Source: Bryobacterales bacterium (lineage in GTDB: Bacteria; Acidobacteriota; Terriglobia; Bryobacterales; Bryobacteraceae). Taken from it: a stretch of DNA of 64,000 nt. The stretch is from assembly GCA_016721425.1 (NCBI GenBank), contig JADKID010000043.1, positions 186,001 to 250,000 of the forward strand. The letters run 5' to 3'. The translations under genes were made by a program, and so were the position numbers. Under the pieces are notes generated by a model. It worked only from the letters and a program-made list of their open reading frames with translations. It searched no databases and was not told where the DNA came from. Shown here in pieces: positions 17,042 to 26,163 of this stretch (its first letter is position 1; the number at the start of each line of letters is the position of its first letter).

Positions 17042-17554
17042 GTGGAACATGCAGGTGTCATTCTCATCGGTCCTCAAGGGCGAGTTCTCGCCATCAATCC
17101 GGAAGCCCGCCTCATCCTTTCCGAGGCTGACGGATTGGCCATCGAGCAGGACCGCCTCGCAACATCGGCCGGTCTCTGCCCCATGGAAGGTCTGACGAGT
17201 GTCATACGGCCCAGCGGCAAGGAGCCCTATGTCCTGTGGGTCACCCCGTTGCTCAACGGTTCGCCGGTCCCCAGCTACCGGGCGGTTACCATCTACCAGT
17301 CTACGGACCGGAAGCCGCTCGATCTGGCCGTGCTCAAGGCGACTTTTAAGTTCACGCGCGCCGAACTCTCGTTGGCCGAGCAGATCCTGCTCGGCCGCAG
17401 ACCGCAGGAGGCTGCCGAGGCGCTGGGCGTGACCATTCACTCCGTACGCACCTACCTCAAGCGCTTGTACAACAAGGCCGGCGTCCGAACCCAGGCCAAG
17501 TTGGTCCGCAAGCTGCTCCAGGTAGTTCAGTCTCTCCCTGATAGTCCCAAGTGA
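17042..17554 (+). CDS. LuxR-type HTH transcriptional regulator, short
   Basis: A 170-residue protein. The N-terminal part resembles a PAS-like sensor (GVILIGPQGRVLAINPEA). The C-terminal 60 residues are a LuxR-family helix-turn-helix, with FTRAELSLAEQILLGRRPQEAAEALGV and then SVRTYLKRLYNKAGVRTQAKLVRKLL. The apparent start is GTG 17042. The PAS part is short compared with similar regulators of over 300 residues, so the protein may have lost an N-terminal domain. It lies 53 bases after the aminotransferase gene on the same strand; its target is unknown. Confidence 0.7.
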   Translation: MEHAGVILIGPQGRVLAINPEARLILSEADGLAIEQDRLATSAGLCPMEGLTSVIRPSGKEPYVLWVTPLLNGSPVPSYRAVTIYQSTDRKPLDLAVLKATFKFTRAELSLAEQILLGRRPQEAAEALGVTIHSVRTYLKRLYNKAGVRTQAKLVRKLLQVVQSLPDSPK

Positions 17555-17972
17555 CATTTACACTTCGTCCCCCACATCCAGGCGGCGCTCCGCCGCTCCG
17601 CCATCTTCTAATGCGCCGTGGGTGCGCGGCAAGATAGGCGAGTTTCTGCGCCGCCACCGTTAGCGAGTACCCGTGGCCCTGCGGGCCGCCAATTGCCATA
17701 GCGGCGCGCGCGGCGCTGGTAAGGTCATTGATTTCAACGCGTTACCGAGCCGTGACCGTCAGGGAGCGGTGCACCCGGGCAGATGCGTCTTCAACGGAGC
17801 CGGCGCGGTGATTCACTATTTGGACGGGCTGATCTCAAATCGCCCCCCATGGCACCCCCTGAGGAGCGTCACCCTACCGGGCCGTCCGGTTTGACCGTCC
17901 GCCCGGAAAATCGGCTACACTCTCAGAGCAACACCATTCCTCGTGTCAGACCTTCGCGTCAGGAGCGGCAAA
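17555..17972. other. Intergenic region with no recognised gene
   Basis: About 418 bases between the LuxR-type regulator and the PQQ-propeller gene. No coding-like frame, tRNA or rho-independent terminator was recognised. A short GGCGG/CCGCC inverted repeat near 17580-17600 has no T-tract. An AGGAG at 17961-17965 is the ribosome-binding site of the following gene. Confidence 0.6.
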
Positions 17973-19427
17973 ATGATGCACCCAAGCCGGCAGGCAACAT
18001 CCGTTCTCCTCGGGCGGATCGCAGTTCTCGCTCTCGCCCCCCTTTTTCTCCTTACGGCGCCAGCCCAGGACTGGTCGCAGTTTCGCGGGCCCAACGCCTC
18101 CGGTGTGTCCAGCGCCACGGACCTCCCTCTGGAATTCGGCCCGCAGACCAACGTGGTTTGGAAAACCGCTCTGCCCGCTGGCAACTCATCGCCCATCCTC
18201 GCCGCCGATCGCATCTTCCTCACCGCCGTCGAGAATGATACACTTCTCACCTTCGCCGTCGACCGTGCCACCGGTCGCATCCTCTGGAGGCGCCAGGCGC
18301 CCCGGCCTCGCCGCCAGGTGATCGACCGGCCCGCCAACGGTCCTGCCTCCGCCTCGCCGGTCAGTGATGGCCGCAACGCCTACGTCTTCTTCCAGGATTT
18401 CGGTCTGCTTGCCTACGGTCCCGATGGCAACGAACTGTGGCGCATGCCGCTCGGCCCGTTCACTAACCCCTTTGGTCACGGAGCGTCTCCGGTGCTCGCC
18501 GGAGACACCCTCCTCATGGTTTGCGATCAGGACACCGGCTCCTACCTGCTCGCCGTTGACAAACGGAGCGGCAAGGTTCTGTGGCGCACCCCGCGCCCCC
18601 ACGCCCAGCGCGGCTACGCAACGCCGATCCTCTACACGGATCCCGATGGAATGCGCCAGGTCATCGTCGCCGGCTCCTATCGCCTCTCCGGCTACGAGCT
18701 AAAGACCGGCAAGGAGATCTGGTGGATACGCCGCCTGCCGTGGCAGATCAAGCCCACTCCCATCGTGGAAAACCACACCGTCTACTTCGTCACATTCTCC
18801 GGTGAATCGGAACCCGGCCAGCAGGAGATCCTGCCCCCCTTTGCCGAGGCCCTCGCCAAACTCGACGTCAACAAGGACGGCAAACTCTCCAAAACGGAGA
18901 TCGTCGATGAACGCGCCCGCGGCCGGTTCGAGGAGTACCTGGATCTGGACCGCACGGGCTTTCTGGAGGAGCGCGATTGGGTGCAACTCCAGGAGCGGCG
19001 CCTCGGAGAGAGCGGATTTCGCGCCTATAAGCTCGGTGGCAAAGGCGATCTGACGGAATCCGGCCTGCTCTGGAAGCAAGCCAAATCTCTGCCCAACGTG
19101 CCGTCGCCGCTGCTCTATCGCGGCGTTTTGTACGCACTCAAGGAGGGTGGCATTCTTACCTCCTACAACCCGGAGACCGGAGCCATTCTCAAGCAGGCCC
19201 GCGTCGATGGCGCGCCCGGCGATTACTTTGCCTCGCCCGTCGCCGCCGACGGCAGGCTCTACCTGATTAGCGAGGGCGGCAAGGCCGCTGTCATCCAGGC
19301 CGGTGCGCAGTGGTCCGTCTTGCGGGTGAACGACCTCAACGACGGGTCGAAATCGACACCGGCGTTTGCAGGCCGCCAGATGTTTGTCCGCACCTACGAA
19401 GCACTTTACTGTTTCGCCAAACCCTGA
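17973..19427 (+). CDS. Secreted PQQ-type beta-propeller protein with EF-hand insertion
   Basis: About 484 residues starting at ATG 17973, which has AGGAG seven bases upstream; a GTG at 17943 is less likely. A signal peptide ends around TAPAQ. The body carries repeated PQQ/quinoprotein-propeller blades (DWSQFRGPNASG, DRATGRILWRRQ, DKRSGKVLWRTPR, NPETGAILKQARV). Between blades, at about residues 298-335, are two EF-hand-like calcium loops (DVNKDGKLSKTEI and DLDRTGFLEERDW). Propellers beginning 'DWPQFRGPNRDG' are common in Planctomycetes and Acidobacteriota; enzymatic activity is unproven. Its last 22 bases overlap the convergent hydrolase gene. Confidence 0.85.
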   Translation: MMHPSRQATSVLLGRIAVLALAPLFLLTAPAQDWSQFRGPNASGVSSATDLPLEFGPQTNVVWKTALPAGNSSPILAADRIFLTAVENDTLLTFAVDRATGRILWRRQAPRPRRQVIDRPANGPASASPVSDGRNAYVFFQDFGLLAYGPDGNELWRMPLGPFTNPFGHGASPVLAGDTLLMVCDQDTGSYLLAVDKRSGKVLWRTPRPHAQRGYATPILYTDPDGMRQVIVAGSYRLSGYELKTGKEIWWIRRLPWQIKPTPIVENHTVYFVTFSGESEPGQQEILPPFAEALAKLDVNKDGKLSKTEIVDERARGRFEEYLDLDRTGFLEERDWVQLQERRLGESGFRAYKLGGKGDLTESGLLWKQAKSLPNVPSPLLYRGVLYALKEGGILTSYNPETGAILKQARVDGAPGDYFASPVAADGRLYLISEGGKAAVIQAGAQWSVLRVNDLNDGSKSTPAFAGRQMFVRTYEALYCFAKP

Positions 19428-22069
19428 ACTGCTGGCTGCTCTTCCGCCACCCACTCGTACCACGGCGTGTCCGCGCTCAGCCGCATGCGGTACCCTTCGT
19501 CGGTCTTTACCAGCTCCATGGGCTCCATCCGCTCGCCGTTCGGCCGCAACGGATACACCACCATGCCCGGCGCCGCCGTCCGCACCTGCACAATCGCCTC
19601 CACGCGCTCCATCCATACGGGGCCCACGCCCCCATTCAGATTGCCGGAAGGCTTATTCGCCGCGTCGGGTTTCAGCGTGTAGTAGCCGGCGCCATAAGGG
19701 ACAATCGGTTGCGGCTCCGGCGGGTCGCTGCCCGGTAACGTCCGCAGTGTGTAACCGGGGTTGGACAACAGCATCCGCCGCGATTCGCTGATCGGATAAC
19801 CGTCCAGAGCAGTGAGCAGAATGTTCGCCGTGCCCCGCGCCCCTTCCGCCAGTTCCACGTCCATCGCGCCTGCCGTCACTCGCGTTTTGCCCACAAACCC
19901 AAACACGCCCGCCGCCTGCGGGGCATGGATCAGAAACAGCTTGCCCGGCAGGTCGTAAGTCATCTGCCCGGTGTCGGACGTGGCAGGGAAAGTCACCTTC
20001 GCCTGCGCCGCCTCCGGCAAAGTCCCGTCCAGGTCCGGACGCAATCGCACCGGGTGGATCACGGCATTCCGCGGGTCGTATTGCCCGGTTGCCGTAAAGA
20101 ACGCGTTGAATCCGCCGCTGCGCCGCTCGCGCGTGTAGCGAATGCGCTGTTCGAGCGGCGCCGGCAGGTCGATCGGCTCCCGGCCCGCCTCAATCGCCCC
20201 ACTCCGGAACAACCACGCCGATTGCCCAACGTTCGGATACTTGGTCCAGTCCCCGTTCAGATTGAAGCCGCTCGGCACGCCGTCATCCCACCCGCGGCTA
20301 TGGGCGTAAGCAAAGTGCATCAACGCGTCCCAGTTCTGAAACGCCGCGAATACCGAAAACGTCGGGTTCATCTCTGCCGCGTAAGTGTTCGGCCAGGGCT
20401 GATTGAACTCGCTGACCGTATAGGGAAATCCGTGCGGCCGCGCCGTCGCCGCCTGCAGAAATACGTCCAGGCCGGTTGCCAGGTTCGAGATGTCGCGGAA
20501 CCGCCAGTCCCGCCCGTCCCAAGCCACGTTCGGAAAGGCGTAGTGATCCACGTACCAGTGCTTGTCGAAGTAATCCAGGCCGGCCTGCGAGTCGATGGAC
20601 ATCAGCCCCGAAAACTCCTGCTGCGTACCGGTCACCGGCACCAGACTGTCCACGGAAGTTCGCACGCCCGCCAGCAGGCTATGGGAATAAGCCCTGTCCC
20701 GATCGGCCAGGAAGCGGATGAAGTCGTTCGTTCTACCTTCAGTGCCGGGTTGCAGTCCATTCGGCATGGCGATGTTCTCGCTTTCCAGCGATTCGCCGTC
20801 ATCCAAGCCGCGCAATCCCGCCTGACGCAGCGACACGCCCCGCACGTACACCGGTCCACCGGCGTTTTCCAGCCACAATCCAAATCGCCCGGAGGCGGCC
20901 GCGCCCACCGTCGCCGTGAATCCCCAGCGCACCTTCTGCCACTGGTTGGTCACCGCCAACGTGCGGCTACCGGCGGTGCCCCACGGATCTCGGTCCTGGC
21001 CCACGCGCCATGCCACCTGCCCAATCGCTCCGTCCGCCAGGTCGGCGCGGATCTCCACCTCGGCCACGTACGACGTCCCCGCCTCCAGCGTGAAGTTGAT
21101 CTGCTTGAGGATGACCCAGTTGCCCACCTGCTCCATGGTCACCTTCACGCCGTCCTCCGTGGTCTCCAGACGCGCCCGGGCCGGGCTGTGGACCTCCAGT
21201 GCCGCCCAGCGTCCCGGTAGCGCCTCGGGGCCTTCCGGCGTGCTGGCGCCCCACTCTGCCCGCAACTCTTCCGTCGATGTCTTGGCGCCGCGCAGGTACG
21301 TGTTCCATTGCCGCTGCGCCTCGGCCGCGTACTCGCCCACCACGGTACGATCGAACTCGCCAGTCTGCCACGAGTACAGCAGCGAGGTCTCGTTGTTCAA
21401 CTCCACCATGGCCAGCACGGGATCATCGCGCAGCGCCAGTTCGTCCAGCAGCCTCTGAGCGAATTCCGCCTGCAACGCCACCATCCGCGGCTCAATCATA
21501 TGCAGCGGCTTCGACTGGTTGGGAAACGCCACGCCCGCCGGCAGTGCAGGCACCTGATCCACGGCGGGCCGGAATACGTAGCCCACTTTTAGATTGATGT
21601 TGGCGTAGATGCCCTCTGCCTTCAATGCATCCAGAAAGGTCCGCAGCCGCCCCATCGACACGGGGTTGAACGTCGGGTAGGGCCCTGTCGTCAGGATCGA
21701 ATTGGCGCTCGCCGGATTCGAATCCGGCTGCGAGTCCATATGGTGAAACCGCACCAGATTGACGCCCATTCGCCGCAGCCGCCGCGCGATTCGCGGGGCG
21801 TCCTCCGGGGTAGGGAAGTTCGCGCCAAACGCCAGATTGACACCGAAAAGGCGCACTCGCTCATCGTCGTCCGTCTGCGGCGCCAAGTCCGCGCCCACCC
21901 GGAAGAACTGGCCGTCGCGCACGAAGATGCGGTCCTTCGCCTCCAGCGGATTGTTCAGAAAGCTAAAGTCCGGCGCACCCGTCAGCCCATCCTGGTCGAT
22001 TGGAAATGGATAGAAGGACTGCTGCGCAAACGCCGGAACCAACAGAAGGAATGCAAGTAAAGGCCGCAT
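19406..22069 (-). CDS. Large secreted GH-A clan glycoside hydrolase with internal binding module
   Basis: An 887-residue protein with a signal peptide ending AFAQQ. The N-terminal half is a cellulase-type TIM barrel (RRLRRMGVNLVRFHHMDS, AEGIYANINLKVGY) with the acid/base glutamate in ELNNETS (Glu227). A beta-sandwich of carbohydrate-binding type lies at roughly residues 290-425. The barrel then resumes, with HWYVDHYAFPN and the likely nucleophile Glu554 in TVSEFNQPWPN. The two glutamates are 327 residues apart, far more than in ordinary GH5-like enzymes, because of the insertion. A further beta-rich C-terminal region follows. The polysaccharide substrate is unknown. Confidence 0.75.
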   Translation of the reverse strand: MRPLLAFLLLVPAFAQQSFYPFPIDQDGLTGAPDFSFLNNPLEAKDRIFVRDGQFFRVGADLAPQTDDDERVRLFGVNLAFGANFPTPEDAPRIARRLRRMGVNLVRFHHMDSQPDSNPASANSILTTGPYPTFNPVSMGRLRTFLDALKAEGIYANINLKVGYVFRPAVDQVPALPAGVAFPNQSKPLHMIEPRMVALQAEFAQRLLDELALRDDPVLAMVELNNETSLLYSWQTGEFDRTVVGEYAAEAQRQWNTYLRGAKTSTEELRAEWGASTPEGPEALPGRWAALEVHSPARARLETTEDGVKVTMEQVGNWVILKQINFTLEAGTSYVAEVEIRADLADGAIGQVAWRVGQDRDPWGTAGSRTLAVTNQWQKVRWGFTATVGAAASGRFGLWLENAGGPVYVRGVSLRQAGLRGLDDGESLESENIAMPNGLQPGTEGRTNDFIRFLADRDRAYSHSLLAGVRTSVDSLVPVTGTQQEFSGLMSIDSQAGLDYFDKHWYVDHYAFPNVAWDGRDWRFRDISNLATGLDVFLQAATARPHGFPYTVSEFNQPWPNTYAAEMNPTFSVFAAFQNWDALMHFAYAHSRGWDDGVPSGFNLNGDWTKYPNVGQSAWLFRSGAIEAGREPIDLPAPLEQRIRYTRERRSGGFNAFFTATGQYDPRNAVIHPVRLRPDLDGTLPEAAQAKVTFPATSDTGQMTYDLPGKLFLIHAPQAAGVFGFVGKTRVTAGAMDVELAEGARGTANILLTALDGYPISESRRMLLSNPGYTLRTLPGSDPPEPQPIVPYGAGYYTLKPDAANKPSGNLNGGVGPVWMERVEAIVQVRTAAPGMVVYPLRPNGERMEPMELVKTDEGYRMRLSADTPWYEWVAEEQPAVQGLAKQ

Positions 22070-22093
22070 ATCGGACGTACTAGTCCGATCCTA

Positions 22094-23722
22094 TCAGAGG
22101 CCGGCACGGAAGACCCCGTCCAATGGAATGTCCAGCGCGCCGGACTGGCCCGTGTCCAGGCTCCTCACCAGGATTCGCAATCGCACCGCGTCGAAGCGCG
22201 GTGTCCAACGCCGTGTGTACGGTATTCCTTCGCGCAGCGTCCTGGGCCAGTCACTGGTGGAGACATTGAGTTTGGCCGTCTCCGTGTAGGGCGTCACTCT
22301 GCCTTCGGCTGATACGTCGGCCACTGTGATCTCAATCGAGCCGGCATACTTGCCGCCGGCGCCGCCCAGCGGTAGAGTCTCCGCATCCACCTGGACGAAG
22401 AGACGGACCGCGCCCGGGCCGCGCTCAGAATCAGGTTCACAGCGCGCGTTCATGAGAATGGCAGTGGAGCCGAGCGGATTGCGAAGGGCCGCCTGTAGCC
22501 GCTCCTGGTCTTGAGCCTTCGTGTCCGGGGATTCGGCGGCCAGTTGGAATCCCTCCCGATGCCGCAGTCGGATGCCCGCGCGGTTCACCTTGATAGCCAG
22601 CGGGGTCCATGACTCCGAGGCGGCGTCGTCGGCATAGAAGGCGAGGGTATAGCCCGCGCGCTGCTCGGCTTCGACGGTTTCGATGGCGGTAGCCACGCTA
22701 TTGCTGTAGTTGATGTAGTGCCCGCCCGTCAGCTTGGCGAGCAGGCTGGTCCCGAGGCGGGCGTCCTCGGTTAGCTTGACTGCGTCCGAGATGTACTGCG
22801 GAGTCTGGCTGGCCGGATTGTGGTTCGGCGCAACCAGGCCCCGCGTGTCGAAATAGTACAGGACGACGTTGGCCTCGGCCAGGCGGCGAGCGGTCTCCTG
22901 GATCAGGTTGTAGTAGTGGATGATGCGATTGTGAGGATCATGGGCGGTCAACTCACCGATCACCTGGATCAGTGGAAGTCCACCGCCGGCCCAAATGAGG
23001 TTCTTACGTCCAGGCACGCTGGAGAGGTGACGCCCAAGGGCCTTCATGGAGGCGAAAGCAGCCTCCAGACGATCGGTCTTTATCCTTCCGGCTTGCCAAT
23101 TCTCCGCCGCCAGCATCCGGTCCATGGACTCCTGCCATTGCGGGGCGCTCGCACCGAACACCCCTGCCAATGCCCGGGCATCGGCCTGCAGTGAAGTGAA
23201 GTCGTTCTCGCCGTTGGGCAACCGGTTCAGCGACAGGCTGTTGATCCGCCGGCACAGATCCTCCGGATTCGCGGTGAAGTCGTGCAGCACGCGGAAGCTG
23301 GTGCTCAGCTGATAGAGCGCCACGCGCGTATCGGGAGGCAATGTTCGGAGGTAGCGCAGCAACTGCGCGCGGAGCCGGACCTCGTCCGAAACCGTCGAAT
23401 TGAGCGTGTCGATGACAATGGCTGTGACGTTGCGCGCCGCGGCCGGCGTGTACTCCGGCCGGTTCGTGAACACATAGCGGGGCAGCGGTTTTAGGTCGCG
23501 CTTCATGCCCGCGACGCCATCGAATTGAAGAAATGCGATGGGGCGGTTGCGGCCTCCCGCGGTCACCGTGAAATCGGCTTTGCTGAGGCCAACGACAGGC
23601 CTGCCGTTGGAATCGGTGACAGAAACGCTCGCCTCCACCAGACGCGTAGTGCTGCGGAACGTCGGCGTGGGCTCCTGTGCAATCGCAGCCGGGATCAGGA
23701 GGAGGAGCAGTGCGTGTTTCAT
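22094..23722 (-). CDS. Secreted VWA-domain protein of the acidobacterial type
   Basis: A 542-residue protein with a signal peptide (residues 1-15). It opens with a beta-sandwich segment (LVEASVSVTDSNGRPVVGLSKADFTV) seen in VWFA-related acidobacterial proteins. The VWA domain starts at ATAIVIDTLNST, where the MIDAS is degenerate relative to DxSxS, and continues with ARALAGVFGAS, KNLIWAGGGLPL and VVLYYFDTRGL. The C-terminus is beta-rich. It is a distant paralogue of the VWA gene at 11078-11971. Function is unknown; extracellular adhesion or assembly roles have only been guessed for the group. Confidence 0.8.
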   Translation of the reverse strand: MKHALLLLLIPAAIAQEPTPTFRSTTRLVEASVSVTDSNGRPVVGLSKADFTVTAGGRNRPIAFLQFDGVAGMKRDLKPLPRYVFTNRPEYTPAAARNVTAIVIDTLNSTVSDEVRLRAQLLRYLRTLPPDTRVALYQLSTSFRVLHDFTANPEDLCRRINSLSLNRLPNGENDFTSLQADARALAGVFGASAPQWQESMDRMLAAENWQAGRIKTDRLEAAFASMKALGRHLSSVPGRKNLIWAGGGLPLIQVIGELTAHDPHNRIIHYYNLIQETARRLAEANVVLYYFDTRGLVAPNHNPASQTPQYISDAVKLTEDARLGTSLLAKLTGGHYINYSNSVATAIETVEAEQRAGYTLAFYADDAASESWTPLAIKVNRAGIRLRHREGFQLAAESPDTKAQDQERLQAALRNPLGSTAILMNARCEPDSERGPGAVRLFVQVDAETLPLGGAGGKYAGSIEITVADVSAEGRVTPYTETAKLNVSTSDWPRTLREGIPYTRRWTPRFDAVRLRILVRSLDTGQSGALDIPLDGVFRAGL

Positions 23723-23809
23723 CCGGTACTTCCGAATTCGTAGATGCGCCGCTGCCAGTCTCGGTTTCGCTGAGTGTTATATACTCGCCCCCGGAAGAGG
23801 AGAATTCCC

Positions 23810-25318
23810 ATGGCTTCCGGAATTGACCGCCGCGCGTTTGTGAGCTCCGCCGCCGCCGGCGGTGTGTTCAGCATCGTGCCGAGACCTGTTCTGGGTGGCG
23901 CCGGTTACGTGGCGCCGAGCGATAAGATCACGTTCGCGCACATCGGCATGGGCACGCAGAGCTTCACCGAGCTTGCCGGGTTGCTCGCCGATCCGGCCAT
24001 CCAGATCGTCGCCGTGTGCGATCCCAACCGCAGCACCAACGATTATGTCGAATGGGGCAAAGGCTCCATCCGCAATACGATCCGGCGGATTCTGGACAAG
24101 CCCAATTGGCAGGCTAACGAGACCGGCTGTCCCGGCGGGCGCGACATCGGCAAGGAGGTGATCGACGCCTACTACGCCAACCAGCGCGGCAAGGACCAGT
24201 TCCGCGCCGTGAACGCCTACGCCGATTTCCGTGAGCTTCTCGAAAAGGAGCGCGACATTGACGCGGTGAAGGTCATGACGCCCGATCATCTCCATGCCAC
24301 GGTTGCGGTGGCGGCGATGAAGAAGGGCAAGCATGTGATGATGCACAAGCCGCTCGCTAATCGCATGTTTGAGGCACGTTTAGTGATCGAAACTGCACGT
24401 AAAACGCGCTTAGCGACACATTTTTTGCCGTATGGCGCGGGCGAGGGCAACCGCCGCATTGCGGCACGGATCAAAGAAGGCGTCATCGGCAATCTGCGCG
24501 AAGTCCACAACTGGTCCAACCGTCCGGTGTGGCCGCAGTACACCGAGATCCCGAAAGAGACGCCGCCGATCCCTCCGGGCTTCGATTGGGATCTCTGGCT
24601 GGGCCCGTCGCTGGAGCGGCCGTATCATCCCAACTACACGCACGCCGTCTTCCGCGGCTGGTATGAGTTTGGCGGCGGCTCGATGGCCGACATGGGCATC
24701 TACAGTCTGTGGCCCGTCTTCACGGAGTTCAATCTGGGCACGCCGTCGAGCGCTCATGCCTGGGCGACGCACACCAACATGATCGAGGAGCAGGTGAGCA
24801 AGCGCCGCAAGAACGACTTCGCGTTTCCGGCCGCCTGCACCATCCACTTCACGTTCGCCTCCGGCTTGCATCTTTTCTGGTACGACGGCGGCATGAAGCC
24901 GCGGCTGCCTGAAGAGTTGGACGCCGCCAACCTGGATTGGCCCATCGAAGGCATTCTGTTCGTCGGCGATCAAGGCAAGATCTTCGCCGGCTTCAACGGG
25001 CAGGAGCCGCAACTGGCGATGAAAGGCAAGATCGGGCCGCTGTTTCCCAACGATCCACCGTCGGCGACGGAACGGCGGCGGGCGGGCGAGGATCCCTCGG
25101 CGCGCAACGCCGTGTGGCGTGCGTCGTTCCAGGGCGGGCCGGCATCGCCGGGCAGTTTCCTCAATGCCAGCGGCATTTCCGATGCCGTCACGCTGGGCAC
25201 GGTGTCGCTACGGGCGGGTAAGAAAGTTGTGCTCGACAGCGAGAAGATGAAGATCACGAACGCGCCGGAAGCAAATCAGTATCTGGTGCGGGAATACCGC
25301 AAGGGTTGGGAGCTCTAA
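23810..25318 (+). CDS. Tat-exported Gfo/Idh/MocA-family oxidoreductase
   Basis: About 502 residues starting at ATG 23810, with GGAGAA a few bases upstream. The N-terminus IDRRAFVSSAAAGG is a twin-arginine signal. The Rossmann NAD(P) fold begins ITFAHIGMGTQSF, with VAVCDPN, and the KxHxxxxKP-type catalytic segment reads KGKHVMMHKPLANR. Later, GGGSMADMGIYSL is typical of the C-terminal domain. Exported members of this family (as in GH109-like enzymes) retain tightly bound NAD and act on glycosides or sugars in the periplasm. It heads an operon with an isomerase, an amidohydrolase and a transporter. Confidence 0.88.
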   Translation: MASGIDRRAFVSSAAAGGVFSIVPRPVLGGAGYVAPSDKITFAHIGMGTQSFTELAGLLADPAIQIVAVCDPNRSTNDYVEWGKGSIRNTIRRILDKPNWQANETGCPGGRDIGKEVIDAYYANQRGKDQFRAVNAYADFRELLEKERDIDAVKVMTPDHLHATVAVAAMKKGKHVMMHKPLANRMFEARLVIETARKTRLATHFLPYGAGEGNRRIAARIKEGVIGNLREVHNWSNRPVWPQYTEIPKETPPIPPGFDWDLWLGPSLERPYHPNYTHAVFRGWYEFGGGSMADMGIYSLWPVFTEFNLGTPSSAHAWATHTNMIEEQVSKRRKNDFAFPAACTIHFTFASGLHLFWYDGGMKPRLPEELDAANLDWPIEGILFVGDQGKIFAGFNGQEPQLAMKGKIGPLFPNDPPSATERRRAGEDPSARNAVWRASFQGGPASPGSFLNASGISDAVTLGTVSLRAGKKVVLDSEKMKITNAPEANQYLVREYRKGWEL

Positions 25319-25329
25319 GGAGATTCGAC

Positions 25330-26163
25330 ATGCAGACCACACGTAGAGAATTGCTGGCTATGTTGGGCGCGGCGGGCGTGTCCACGCTGATGGCAGAGCC
25401 GCTGGGCATGCCGGTGGGCTTTCAAGTTTATCCGGTGCGCGAGGCTCTGGCGAAGGACTTCGCCGGGACTCTCAAAGAGATGGCTGGCATCGGCTACAAA
25501 GGGGTGGAGATGTGCTCGCCGCCCGGCTATGTGAGCTCCGGCTTCGGGCCTCTAACGAAGATGAGCGCCGCAGAGATGAAGCAGATCATCGGCGCGGCCG
25601 GCCTGCGCTGTGAGAGCTGCCACTACGTCTTCAAGGAGATGAAGGAGAACCTCGACGAGCGGATCGCGTTCGCCAAGGAGCTCGGCTTGAAGCAGATGAT
25701 CTGCTCGAGCTTTGGACTGCCGAAGGCAGCCACGCTGGACGACTGGAAGAAGGCAGCCGACACGTTGAACGGGATCGGCGAGAAGACGAAGAAGGCCGGG
25801 CTGCAGTGCGGCTTCCACAATCATCACGGCGAATTTGCCGAGCTCGGCGGCGTGCTGATCTACGACGAACTGATGAGCCGCTTCGACGCGAAGCTCGTGA
25901 AAATGCAGTTTCAGGTGGCCGTGATCAGCATCGGCTATGAAGCAGCCACATACATGAAGAAGTATCCGGGCCGCATCCTCTCGCTGCATCTGGCGGACTG
26001 GTCCAGCAAGGAGAAGAAATCTGCGCCGCTCGGCAAGGGCGTCGTCGACTGGAAGGCGCTGTTCGCCGCGGCCAAGACCGGCGGGGTGAAAAACTACTAC
26101 ATGGAGATGGACATGGGTGCGATGCGGGAGAGCTATCCTTATCTGCACGGCTTGAAAGTATGA
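25330..26163 (+). CDS. Tat-exported sugar phosphate isomerase/epimerase-like protein
   Basis: About 277 residues, start ATG 25330 with AAGGAG at 25317-25322, overlapping the stop of the preceding gene. The N-terminus TTRRELLAMLGAAG is a twin-arginine signal. The TIM-barrel 'AP endonuclease 2' type domain shows IGYKGVEM, CGFHNHHGEFAEL with metal-binding histidine and glutamate, RILSLHLADW, and a final YYMEMDM. Partners in this position are usually exported sugar epimerases or dehydratases working with Gfo/Idh/MocA proteins. Its stop overlaps the amidohydrolase start (ATGA). The substrate is unknown. Confidence 0.85.
   Translation: MQTTRRELLAMLGAAGVSTLMAEPLGMPVGFQVYPVREALAKDFAGTLKEMAGIGYKGVEMCSPPGYVSSGFGPLTKMSAAEMKQIIGAAGLRCESCHYVFKEMKENLDERIAFAKELGLKQMICSSFGLPKAATLDDWKKAADTLNGIGEKTKKAGLQCGFHNHHGEFAELGGVLIYDELMSRFDAKLVKMQFQVAVISIGYEAATYMKKYPGRILSLHLADWSSKEKKSAPLGKGVVDWKALFAAAKTGGVKNYYMEMDMGAMRESYPYLHGLKV

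Noticed and set aside
19925..21220. 431-codon plus-strand frame opposite the GH-A clan hydrolase
   Set aside because: Shadow frame with arginine- and histidine-rich composition and no domain.
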